Shown here piece by piece: positions 1 through 5,720 of a stretch of DNA of 11,886 bases. The translations under genes and the position numbers were made by a program. Below the pieces are notes generated by a model that ran no database searches, was not told where the DNA came from, and saw only the letters and a program-made list of their open reading frames with translations. The first letter of the stretch is position 1; each line of letters starts with the position of its first letter. Source of the stretch: Gallionella sp. (GTDB lineage: Bacteria > Pseudomonadota > Gammaproteobacteria > Burkholderiales > Gallionellaceae); NCBI GenBank assembly GCA_023229845.1, contig JALNYK010000049.1, forward strand, positions 1 through 11,886. Reading direction: 5' to 3'.

Positions 1-250
1 CTTAGTCTGCTAGACCTCGCACCTTCTCTCCCATGGGGAGGCTCAAAGCCTAAGGGCTAAGATGAGCGAGGTCCTAACATGGGATCGTGTCGAGCAGGGT
101 TACTTTGCTCGAAGCTAAAACTAAGGTGACTCGTCCGGTGGCAGCCTGTCGGTTGGCGGCAAACGGATCAAATCAAACAACCAGACTAAGTATGTAGAAC
201 TATCTGTAGAGTGCTTGCGGACGGGGGTTCAATTCCCCCCGCCTCCACCA
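1..250 (+). ncRNA. ssrA: tmRNA (transfer-messenger RNA), 3' part, 5' end outside window
   Basis: tmRNA rescues ribosomes stalled on broken mRNAs and tags the nascent peptide for proteolysis. The 3' tRNA-like end is clear: a T-arm with GGGGG (223-227), loop TTCAATT (228-234) and CCCCC (235-239), then the acceptor 3' strand CGCCTCC (240-246), discriminator A247 and encoded CCA (248-250). The middle resembles the pseudoknot region of other tmRNAs, including a GACTAAG-TATGTAGAAC stretch at 183-200 similar to the GACTAAGCATGTAGTACC stretch of E. coli ssrA. The alanine-like acceptor 5' half and the tag reading frame are not visible and must lie upstream of base 1, so the tag sequence cannot be given. 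A strong terminator follows directly. tmRNA 3' ends are frequent integration sites, which fits the accessory DNA downstream. Confidence 0.93.
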
Positions 251-251
251 A

Positions 252-295
252 CAAAACAAAAGAGCTCACCCGCAAGGGTGGGCTCTTTTGTTTTG
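252..295 (+). terminator. Rho-independent terminator of ssrA, probably bidirectional
   Basis: The 14-base arms CAAAACAAAAGAGC (252-265) and GCTCTTTTGTTTTG (282-295) pair perfectly. Inside them CACCC (267-271) pairs with GGGTG (276-280) around a GCAA loop. T266 faces G281, so the stem is about 20 bp with one wobble. T-rich sequence lies on the 3' arm and A-rich sequence on the 5' arm, so it could stop transcription from both sides. It begins two bases after the tmRNA CCA. Confidence 0.92.
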
Positions 296-309
296 CTAGA
301 CGGTCACGA

Positions 310-327
310 GAATTGAATCCCCGTCCG
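310..327 (-). repeat. ssrA: Inverted partial copy of tmRNA T-arm sequence
   Basis: Read on the minus strand, these 18 bases match ssrA positions 218-235 with one mismatch (17/18). They include the loop TTCAATT and the CGGACGGGG stem side. The copy lies about 75 bp from the original in opposite orientation. It could be a degenerate attachment-site remnant or a local inverted duplication. The acceptor-CCA part is not clearly retained. Confidence 0.6.
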
Positions 328-339
328 GTACGGACGGGG
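319..339. repeat. Palindrome, 9-bp arms
   Basis: CCCCGTCCG (319-327) and CGGACGGGG (331-339) are perfect inverted arms around GTA. The left arm is also part of the inverted tmRNA T-arm copy, so the T-arm word CGGACGGGG occurs three times within 125 bp (in ssrA, inverted, then direct again). Confidence 0.7.
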
Positions 340-354
340 GGCGGAGGGCGTTAA

Positions 355-380
355 ACAAACAGCACCTGCGTGCTGTTTGT
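355..380. repeat. Perfect hairpin, 11-bp arms
   Basis: ACAAACAGCAC (355-365) and GTGCTGTTTGT (370-380) are perfectly complementary around a CTGC loop. The right arm is T-containing but has no long T-run, so a simple terminator is possible but not compelling. Confidence 0.75.
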
Positions 381-427
381 AGCCCGGAGCGGCAATCGCA
401 TGCAGGCGATTGTGCGGCCTGCAAGGC

Positions 428-581
428 CAATTCCCGCGCGAGCGAAGCTCGCGACTATGCACATCTCGGGAAGTTATTGCGAAGCTGACCCTTTTAATTG
501 CCGGAGCCGCCCCCGAAGGTGCGAGGTAGTCGCGGATGCAGCGCGACTACCGAGCAACTCCCGTGCGTGCGAAGCTCGCGA
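428..581 (+). repeat. Pair of 27-nt direct repeats (428-454 and 555-581)
   Basis: The copies at 428-454 and 555-581 match at 24 of 27 positions and share the core GCGAAGCTCGCGA. In the first copy CGCGAGC (437-443) and GCTCGCG (447-453) form a 7-bp hairpin. In the second copy the stem is interrupted by one substitution. Spacing between copy starts is 127 bp. The layout resembles REP-type dispersed palindromic repeats. I cannot tell whether further genomic copies exist. Confidence 0.65.
526..550. repeat. Hairpin, 9-bp arms
   Basis: GTAGTCGCG (526-534) and CGCGACTAC (542-550) pair perfectly around a 7-nt loop. It lies between the two copies of the 27-nt direct repeat. A smaller hairpin, CAATCGC/GCGATTG, lies at 393-412. 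Confidence 0.7.
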
Positions 582-610
582 TTTCTGAACTTCCACGAAA
601 GTAATTGAGA

Positions 611-1795
611 CTAGAATGGAATATCATCAATGTTGATGAATTTGTTAAAAAACTCCGGATCAGAATCTTTGACTGATTCAATTTCTTCTAGTATCAACTT
701 CTGCCATTTTTCACTGAATCCAAATCTATTAAGAAATTTTTCTCGGAGTATGGTCGAAGCATCTGGACTTGAGACTCCCTGCACTATCAAGCGTATGTAG
801 TGCTTAGTTCTGTAATCAGAACTACTATATATGGCATTTGAGGCATCTGCTTCTATGCTGTCAGGTAGATTCCAAAAGAAAAACTCGGCTACATAATTTT
901 GCTCCTCATCGTCACCAGAAAGCTTCTTAGCAAGAACATTGAAAAGCTCCGGTTTGAGTGAGAAATATTTAAAAAAATCTCGAGCCCAAGTTCCAAGAGC
1001 GCCGGATTCACAGTTCTGCGTTCTTAACTCGTACCTACCTTTCTCGATAGACTGGATTAACTTGTTCTCGGTTCTGAGCCGAGCAACCTCACTTAATCGA
1101 GGCCATAAACGCTCAGGTAGCACCTGCAAAGTAAGCCTGATCTCTAAGTCAAAATTTTGTGTCCGCAGGTCATCCGAGACTACAGCGAGGAAGTCATCAA
1201 TTTTGTCGTCGCCAGCTAACTCAATAAGCGCGCGGAAAATGTAGTTTAATTTATCGCCATCTCCCGATGCCTTGTTTCGAAATATCGCGATTAACGCTTC
1301 GTTGTACTTCTTGGAAGGAACCTCAGATGCCAAGAGTTTTGCATACCTATCAGAAGCAACGAAGTTTTCATCGAAAACTCTATTACTCCATTCATCAATA
1401 GTAAAAGGTTCTTTTGCCTCACTGATGACACCAACAATGTGATTTATGAATAGAATAATCGCATCAGCAGTTTCCTTAGCATCTTCAAATTGCTCATGAC
1501 TACGCGGGTTCCTAATCCCCTGATAGACCCCCCGAAGTATTTGCTCTAACCCCCTTTGTTCATTTTTTTCCGTCTCAGTCTGAAATTTGTTGATTCTAAG
1601 TCTAGGACTATCACCGGACAGTGCCTGTGAGACCAAGCTTATTCCATCACCATCAATATTTGCTCTTTCTCGCAAGATGCCGCTTAGAAGATGAATCGCC
1701 TCCAGAATCGCTCCACTATAAACTTGCGACTCATATGGTTTAGCGATTGCCCCCCACAAGTCATTCCTAATTTCTGCTCTAAGATTAATAGCCAT
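611..1795 (-). CDS. HEPN/Ymh-type (TIGR02391-like) putative ribonuclease with long unknown C-terminal region
   Basis: A 394-residue protein. Residues about 10-125 resemble the TIGR02391/Ymh family: the stretch DGDGISLVSQALSGDSPRLR (about 48-67), then NEQRGLEQILRGV, then RNPRSHE (95-101). RNPRSH fits the HEPN RNase motif R-x4-6-H with a polar residue after Arg, so an RNA-cleaving toxin or abortive-infection role is inferred, not shown. Residues about 128-394 are acidic and look helical; I do not recognise a domain there. The frame stays open upstream to a GTG at 1936, but that extension is rich in Trp, Cys and Arg and unlike the family start. I therefore prefer ATG at 1795; another ATG is at 1807. 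The ribosome site is weak (GGAG only 2 bases away). The gene is clearly more AT-rich than the core genes, which suggests transfer. Stop is TAG. Confidence 0.72.
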   Translation of the reverse strand: MAINLRAEIRNDLWGAIAKPYESQVYSGAILEAIHLLSGILRERANIDGDGISLVSQALSGDSPRLRINKFQTETEKNEQRGLEQILRGVYQGIRNPRSHEQFEDAKETADAIILFINHIVGVISEAKEPFTIDEWSNRVFDENFVASDRYAKLLASEVPSKKYNEALIAIFRNKASGDGDKLNYIFRALIELAGDDKIDDFLAVVSDDLRTQNFDLEIRLTLQVLPERLWPRLSEVARLRTENKLIQSIEKGRYELRTQNCESGALGTWARDFFKYFSLKPELFNVLAKKLSGDDEEQNYVAEFFFWNLPDSIEADASNAIYSSSDYRTKHYIRLIVQGVSSPDASTILREKFLNRFGFSEKWQKLILEEIESVKDSDPEFFNKFINIDDIPF

Positions 1796-2052
1796 AGCTC
1801 CGAACATTCGAGGATTGCAAATTTCCCCATCCAAACAAATACAGGGACTCCAACATCTCCCCCGAAATCTACCACCCTCCCCCAAACTTATCCACGCCCA
1901 AGAATATATAGACCTTTTACTCGCCCCATACACCACCGCAGGAAAATAGGGTCAGACTCGATTAAGCCTTATTCAACCGAACGTACAAGGGCGCATTACA
2001 GAGCTAAAGGGCCCAACTTCGTTTTTCCAAACCACACAGCCCCACCTCGCTA
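1796..2052. other. Intergenic region between antitoxin gene and HEPN gene
   Basis: 257 bases without a supported gene. On the minus strand it must hold the leader of the HEPN gene, or that gene is read through from the TA operon. I see no convincing promoter or terminator. A motif AATAGGGTCAGACTCGATT at 1945-1963 resembles sequence I recall near REP-associated tyrosine transposase genes, but no transposase is present. Confidence 0.4.
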
Positions 2053-2385
2053 TCAAACAAGCACCCCAAGCCCGTGCTTTTCAACCACGTGCAATAGCCT
2101 TAGCGCCATGCCACTCGGTCTTTTCTGGCCTGTCTCCCACTTCTGAACGGTAGATTCGCTGGTGTTCAGGTAGCGAGCAAATACCGGCTGGCTGACATGT
2201 GCTTGTTCGCGAATTCGCTTGATCTCATTGGCATTAAGTTCAGTAATCGAATCCAGGCACAACTCATCGTATTCACGCATCGTTGTTTTGTTGATCGCAC
2301 CAACGCTATGCAACCCTTTAGCCGCGCTGTGAATAGCGGCGAAAGCATCGCTCTTGTGTTTCGCTGTCGTCGATTTAGTTGTCAT
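2053..2385 (-). CDS. XRE-family antitoxin (HigA/YiaG-like, COG2944 type)
   Basis: A 110-residue DNA-binding antitoxin that should neutralise the upstream RelE-type toxin and repress their operon. Residues about 37-45 (REYDELCLD) and 52-92 match a common antitoxin layout: ANEIKRIREQ, then the helix-turn-helix with SQPVFARYLNTSESTVQKWE (65-84), then GQKRPSG. The C-terminus ends shortly after LLHVVEKHGL, typical for the family. The ATG at 2385 overlaps the toxin stop by 11 bases and is preceded by GGAG (2393-2396) with 7-base spacing, so translation is probably coupled. The order is toxin first, antitoxin second, as in higBA. The partner identity is inferred from context. Confidence 0.88.
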   Translation of the reverse strand: MTTKSTTAKHKSDAFAAIHSAAKGLHSVGAINKTTMREYDELCLDSITELNANEIKRIREQAHVSQPVFARYLNTSESTVQKWETGQKRPSGMALRLLHVVEKHGLGVLV

Positions 2386-2764
2386 GGCAAATCTCCAATA
2401 ATTCCTCTTGAGTCAAAAGTACCGAGATACCGGAATCGCTCGTACTGTTGTAATCTTTCGCCAGCTTCTTGAATGCAGCCAGTTCATCCTGCGCTATGTT
2501 CTCTCTGTCCTTCTTGGCATACAGGTAAGCGTATATCCAGTATTGACCCGCCTTAGCCAGGACAATTGAACGATGCATGTTGTCGTTCAGGCGCTTCTTG
2601 TATACGCCCCCACCAAGGTCATCGGCCTGACCTTTCATGACCTGTCTGATTGCGTGGCATAACACTTCATCCGTGATTTTCGCCTTGCGAGCTTCTTTCG
2701 CAAACCACGCCGTCTTGAATGCCCGACCTGCGTTATCTGGCGTCGTTTTGATTGGCTTGTTCAT
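2375..2764 (-). CDS. RelE/HigB-like type II toxin (PF06296/DUF1044 type)
   Basis: A 129-residue toxin likely to inhibit translation by mRNA cleavage, as known for RelE-superfamily members. Matching features are FAKEARKAKITDEVLCHAI (21-39), then DLGGGVYKKRL (49-59), and the beta-strand/loop YAYLYAKKDRENI (78-90), which corresponds to the family's FAKNERDNI motif. I chose the ATG at 2764 because AGGA lies six bases upstream; an in-frame TTG at 2788 has no such support. The gene overlaps the antitoxin by 11 bases. It lies just downstream of the era terminator, so it is expected to have its own promoter. Catalytic residues in this family are not fixed well enough to name here. Confidence 0.86.
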   Translation of the reverse strand: MNKPIKTTPDNAGRAFKTAWFAKEARKAKITDEVLCHAIRQVMKGQADDLGGGVYKKRLNDNMHRSIVLAKAGQYWIYAYLYAKKDRENIAQDELAAFKKLAKDYNSTSDSGISVLLTQEELLEICHDN

Positions 2765-2769
2765 GCGCA

Positions 2770-2798
2770 ATCCTAGCACCTGGTGCAACTGACATCAA
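2770..2798 (-). promoter_or_regulatory. Candidate TA promoter/operator
   Basis: A palindrome GCACC-T-GGTGC (2776-2786) lies just upstream of the toxin start and is a natural candidate for antitoxin binding. On the minus strand TTGATG (2793-2798) and TAGGAT (2770-2775) form a possible -35/-10 pair with a 17-base spacer that contains the palindrome. If this -10 is used, the transcript would start at about the ATG, so either the mRNA is nearly leaderless or the true promoter is elsewhere. The palindrome is better supported than the promoter. Confidence 0.4.
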
Positions 2799-2805
2799 GC
2801 ACACG

Positions 2806-2840
2806 CAAAAACACCCCGCATTCGACGAATCCGGGGTGTT
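2806..2840 (-). terminator. Rho-independent terminator of the era operon
   Basis: On the minus strand a 31-base hairpin (2810-2840) has 15-bp arms with one mismatch: AACACCCCGGATTCG pairs with CGAATGCGGGGTGTT. It is followed directly by a T-run into GCG. It lies 89 bases after the era stop and separates the housekeeping operon from the TA cassette. The 3' UTR between (2841-2928) contains a short GGGGC/GCCCC hairpin at 2859-2872 and no gene. Confidence 0.9.
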
Positions 2841-2928
2841 AGTGAAAATCGAAAGTATGGGGCATCCGCCCCTAGAGCCTGATAGACAAGCCCGACAGGC
2901 CTGCCGATCCGGAGAATGACAGCGCAGC

Positions 2929-3846
2929 TTATTCGTAACCCAGCGTACGCAGCACGCGCGCGTCGTCGGCCCAGCCGCTGCGCACCTTGATGAACACTTC
3001 GAGGTACACCTTGCCGTCGAACAGCTTTTCCATGTCGAGGCGCGCCTGGGTGGCGATCTCTTTGAGTTTTTCGCCTTTCTTGCCGATCAGCATCGCCTTG
3101 TGCGCTTCCTTGTCCACGAGGATCGCGGCATGGATGCGGCGCAGTTTGCCTTCCATCTTGAACTGCTCGATCACCACGCTGGTGGAGTACGGCAGCTCTT
3201 CGCCGGTGAATCGGAACACCTTCTCGCGCAGCATCTCGGCCGCGAGGAAACGTTCGCTACGGTCGGTGACGTCGTCTTCGCTGTAGATCAGTTCGCCCGG
3301 CGGCAGGTGGCGGTACAGGGCCTCGCGCAACTGGTCTAGCTGCGTTCCCTGTTTGGCGCTGACCGGAACGATCTCGGTGAACTTGAAGTCCTGCGCGACG
3401 CGCTCGGCGAACGAGAACAGCTTGCCCTTGTCCTCGACCTCGTCGATCTTGTTGATGACCAGCAGCACCGGACGGTTGTCCGGCAGCAGCTTCAGCACCT
3501 CCTGATCGCGCTCGTCGTAACGCAGCGCCTCCAGCACGTATACCACCACCTGCACGTCGCGCAGGCTGCTGGTGACCACGCGATTCATGCCGCGGTTCAG
3601 CGCGTTCAGGTGCTTGGTCTGGAAGCCTGGCGTATCGACGAACACATATTGCGCGCGCTCGTCGGTGAGGATGCCGTGGATGCGGTGGCGCGTGGTCTGC
3701 GCCTTGCGCGAGGTGATGCTGATCTTCTGTCCGATCAGGTGGTTGAGCAGCGTCGATTTCCCCACATTGGGGCGTCCGACGATGGCGATGAAGCCGCTGC
3801 GGAATTCTTCGGCAGCGGAAATGGTTGGGTCTTGTTGTTCGGTCAT
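2929..3846 (-). CDS. era: GTPase Era
   Basis: Era is an essential GTPase that binds the 3' end of 16S rRNA and assists 30S subunit maturation at the inner face of the membrane. The 305-residue product has the full set of motifs: G1 GRPNVGKS (24-31), G3 DTPGF (71-75), G4 NKID (132-135), G5 SAK (163-165), and a C-terminal KH domain with GKKG (255-258). Length is normal for the family. ATG at 3846 has AGGA six bases upstream. The gene follows rnc with an 18-base gap, the conserved rnc-era pairing in which RNase III and Era both act on rRNA. Its downstream neighbour in many Betaproteobacteria, recO, is not present here; a terminator and accessory genes follow instead. Confidence 0.97.
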   Translation of the reverse strand: MTEQQDPTISAAEEFRSGFIAIVGRPNVGKSTLLNHLIGQKISITSRKAQTTRHRIHGILTDERAQYVFVDTPGFQTKHLNALNRGMNRVVTSSLRDVQVVVYVLEALRYDERDQEVLKLLPDNRPVLLVINKIDEVEDKGKLFSFAERVAQDFKFTEIVPVSAKQGTQLDQLREALYRHLPPGELIYSEDDVTDRSERFLAAEMLREKVFRFTGEELPYSTSVVIEQFKMEGKLRRIHAAILVDKEAHKAMLIGKKGEKLKEIATQARLDMEKLFDGKVYLEVFIKVRSGWADDARVLRTLGYE

Positions 3847-3864
3847 GTGATGTCCTATGGCGCG

Positions 3865-4539
3865 TTAGCGCACCTTGAGTTGTTGGTAGGCAGCGGCGGC
3901 CGCCTGTTGTTCGGCGTTGCGGCGGCTGCTGCCCTCGCCGCGCGTGGTGATTTTCAATGCGGGGATCGCGCATTCGACCTGAAACGATTGCGCATGCGCC
4001 TCGCCCTGTATCTCGACAACGCTGTATGCGGGCAGCGAGATGCGGCGGGCCTGCAAATGTTCCTGCAGCAAGGTCTTGGGGTCCTTGCCCAGCGTCAGCA
4101 CGTCGACCTTCTGCAGATAGGGCACGAACAGTCCGAGCACGACTTTTTCGGCAGCCTCGAAACCGCTGTCCAGCAACACCGCGCCGAACAGCGCTTCCAT
4201 CGCATCGGCCAGTATCGAAGGCCGGCGGAAGCCGCCACTCTTGCGCTCGCCCTCGCCCAGCTTCAGGTAGCCGCCCAGATCGAGCTGCTGCGCCAGGCCA
4301 GCCAGCGTCTCTTCCTTGATCAGATTGGAGCGCAACCGGGAAAGATCGCCCTCGTTCAGTTGCGGGTAGCTGGCATACAGATGCTTGGCGATCACGCAGC
4401 CCAGCACGCTGTCGCCGAGGAACTCCAGCCGCTCGTTATGCTCGGGCGCGTAGCTGCGATGGGTCAGCGCGCGCTCCAGCAACTGAGGCTGCGCAAAGAC
4501 ATGCCCCAGTTTCTTGCCGAGTGCGTCTTTACTTGCCAC
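3865..4539 (-). CDS. rnc: Ribonuclease III
   Basis: RNase III cleaves double-stranded RNA and processes rRNA precursors and some mRNAs. The 224-residue product carries the signature ERLEFLGDSVLG (36-47), with metal-binding acidic residues E36 and D43, and D112/E115 in ADAMEA, equivalent to E. coli E38, D45, D114 and E117. A C-terminal double-stranded RNA-binding domain begins at about 152 (DPKTLLQEHLQ) and ends with GSSRRNAEQQAAAAAY. I chose the GTG at 4539: it gives the normal family length and overlaps the upstream stop by 11 bases, so translation is likely coupled. Residues encoded further upstream in this frame do not resemble RNase III. No ATG fits. Confidence 0.95.
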   Translation of the reverse strand: MASKDALGKKLGHVFAQPQLLERALTHRSYAPEHNERLEFLGDSVLGCVIAKHLYASYPQLNEGDLSRLRSNLIKEETLAGLAQQLDLGGYLKLGEGERKSGGFRRPSILADAMEALFGAVLLDSGFEAAEKVVLGLFVPYLQKVDVLTLGKDPKTLLQEHLQARRISLPAYSVVEIQGEAHAQSFQVECAIPALKITTRGEGSSRRNAEQQAAAAAYQQLKVR

Positions 4540-4900
4540 TGCTCGGGCTGAATTCGAGGTACAGGCTGATATTGGCCACCAGCGGCACCTTGACCGCATA
4601 GCTGGCGCTCAGCACGAGGTTGCCGTCGGCCTTGTCGATGTTGATATCCTCGGCGGTAATCGCACGGACATTCTCGACCGAGGCACGTCTGATGAAAGAC
4701 ATCTTGATATTGCCGGCGGATGCGCCCTGCATCTCGGGATCGCTGGCGATTACGTCGAACAGGTTCTTGATCGTCGCATTCTCCATATAGGCGGGAATCA
4801 GCTTCAGCCCGACGATGCTGACCATGATCAGCAAAAACGCCCCGAATATGAAACCGGAAAAACTCAAACCACGTTGCTTGGCTGGCATTGCTGTATTCAT
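4529..4900 (-). CDS. DUF4845 family small membrane protein
   Basis: A 123-residue protein of the DUF4845 type, commonly found between lepB and rnc in Beta- and Gammaproteobacteria; function unknown. It has one membrane segment at about 12-32 (LSFSGFIFGAFLLIMVSIVG) after a short basic N-terminus, and a small soluble domain outside. The start QRGLSFSGF vaguely recalls type IV pilin N-termini (QRGFTLIE), and PAYME follows the hydrophobic stretch as PAYQ does in pilins. This may be chance, and the pilin Glu is absent. ATG at 4900 has GAGGAG about ten bases upstream and lies 14 bases after the lepB stop. The 3' end overlaps rnc by 11 bases. Confidence 0.88.
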   Translation of the reverse strand: MNTAMPAKQRGLSFSGFIFGAFLLIMVSIVGLKLIPAYMENATIKNLFDVIASDPEMQGASAGNIKMSFIRRASVENVRAITAEDINIDKADGNLVLSASYAVKVPLVANISLYLEFSPSSGK

Positions 4901-4914
4901 TTTGCTCTCTCTCC

Positions 4915-5718
4915 TCAATTGATCGACAGACCGATCCGCTTCAAATCGGAAAAGTTCATCCAGATGAAGAACGCCTTACCGACGATCTGGCGATCCGGCA
5001 CGAAGCCCCAGTAACGGCTGTCACGGCTGTTGTCGCGATTGTCGCCGAGCATGAAGTAATGCCCCTCGGGGACCTTGCAGCGCACCATGTCGTCGTCGTA
5101 GCTGCAGTTCTCGCGCCCGGCGAACTCGGCCACGGCATTCAGGTGCAGCGTCGGCACTTCCGGATTCACCAGCACCTCATGCTTGCGCTCGCCCAGCGTC
5201 TCGATACGTTTCTCGGTATGCACGAAATTCAGGCCGGTCTCGACGTAATTGTAATCGCCATCAGGCTGCTGGTGCTGCTCCACGCCGTTGATCCACAAAC
5301 GCTTGTTGCGGTATTCGACGGTATCGCCGGGCAGCGCAATCACGCGTTTGATGTAGTCCAGCGAGGGATTCTCCGGATAGTGGAACACCATCACATCGCC
5401 GCGCTGCGGGTTGTTGAGCTGCACGATTTTCTTGTTAATGATGGGCAGACGGATGCCGTAGGTGAACTTGTTCACCAAGATGAAATCGCCCACCTGCAGC
5501 GTCGGGATCATCGAGCCGGAGGGTATCTTGAACGGTTCGACCAGAAACGAGCGGATGAAAAACACCACCAGTATCACCGGGAAGAAGCTCTTGGCGTATT
5601 CGACCCACCAAGGCTCGGCGGCGCCCGCGCCACGCTTGCACGCGAGCATGAAACGGTCCAGCAGCCAGATTCCGCCCGTGGCAACCAGAAGTAAAAACAG
5701 AATTAGAGCGAAATCCAT
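4915..5718 (-). CDS. lepB: Signal peptidase I (leader peptidase)
   Basis: LepB removes signal peptides from exported preproteins on the periplasmic face of the inner membrane. The 267-residue product has two membrane segments near the N-terminus (about 2-20 and 44-60). The catalytic serine is S69 in PSGSMIPTL and the general-base lysine K124 in YIKRVIALPGD. The conserved GDNRDNSRDSR box is at 225-235. The order of boxes matches serine/lysine-dyad signal peptidases. An insert around 145-215 with CSYDDDMVRC is the variable region also seen in E. coli LepB. ATG at 5718 lies two bases after the lepA stop; GAGG is about ten bases upstream. The lepA-lepB pairing is conserved in proteobacteria. Confidence 0.97.
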   Translation of the reverse strand: MDFALILFLLLVATGGIWLLDRFMLACKRGAGAAEPWWVEYAKSFFPVILVVFFIRSFLVEPFKIPSGSMIPTLQVGDFILVNKFTYGIRLPIINKKIVQLNNPQRGDVMVFHYPENPSLDYIKRVIALPGDTVEYRNKRLWINGVEQHQQPDGDYNYVETGLNFVHTEKRIETLGERKHEVLVNPEVPTLHLNAVAEFAGRENCSYDDDMVRCKVPEGHYFMLGDNRDNSRDSRYWGFVPDRQIVGKAFFIWMNFSDLKRIGLSIN

Positions 5719-5720
5719 CG

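Larger units (their letters stand above)
296..610. other. Gene-free, hairpin-rich intergenic region
   Basis: No convincing gene. Short ORFs here lack a ribosome site and have protein composition dictated by the repeats. The stretch holds at least five inverted repeats (319-339, 355-380, 393-412, 437-453, 526-550), one 27-nt direct repeat pair, and an inverted copy of part of the tmRNA T-arm. No integrase, transposase or obvious promoter is visible. It may be repeat-derived DNA of REP/MITE type, or a degraded recombination junction. Confidence 0.6.

Noticed and set aside
350..356. GTTAAAC matching the integron attC core GTTRRRY
   Set aside because: A single 7-base degenerate match with no paired RYYYAAC site, no cassette structure and no integron integrase.
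370..588. 72-codon plus-strand ORF in the hairpin region
   Set aside because: Its codons are dictated by inverted and direct repeats, it has no ribosome site and no recognisable protein features.
296..610. Retron or CRISPR array
   Set aside because: No reverse transcriptase gene, and the repeats are only two copies without regular spacers.
1796..1936. N-terminal extension of the HEPN-type protein to a GTG at 1936
   Set aside because: The extra 47 residues are rich in Trp, Cys, Arg and Gly, unlike the family start, and no ribosome site precedes the GTG.
251..2805. Complete integrative element with integrase and att sites
   Set aside because: No integrase, transposase or direct repeat of the tmRNA end was found in the interval; only an inverted T-arm fragment is present.
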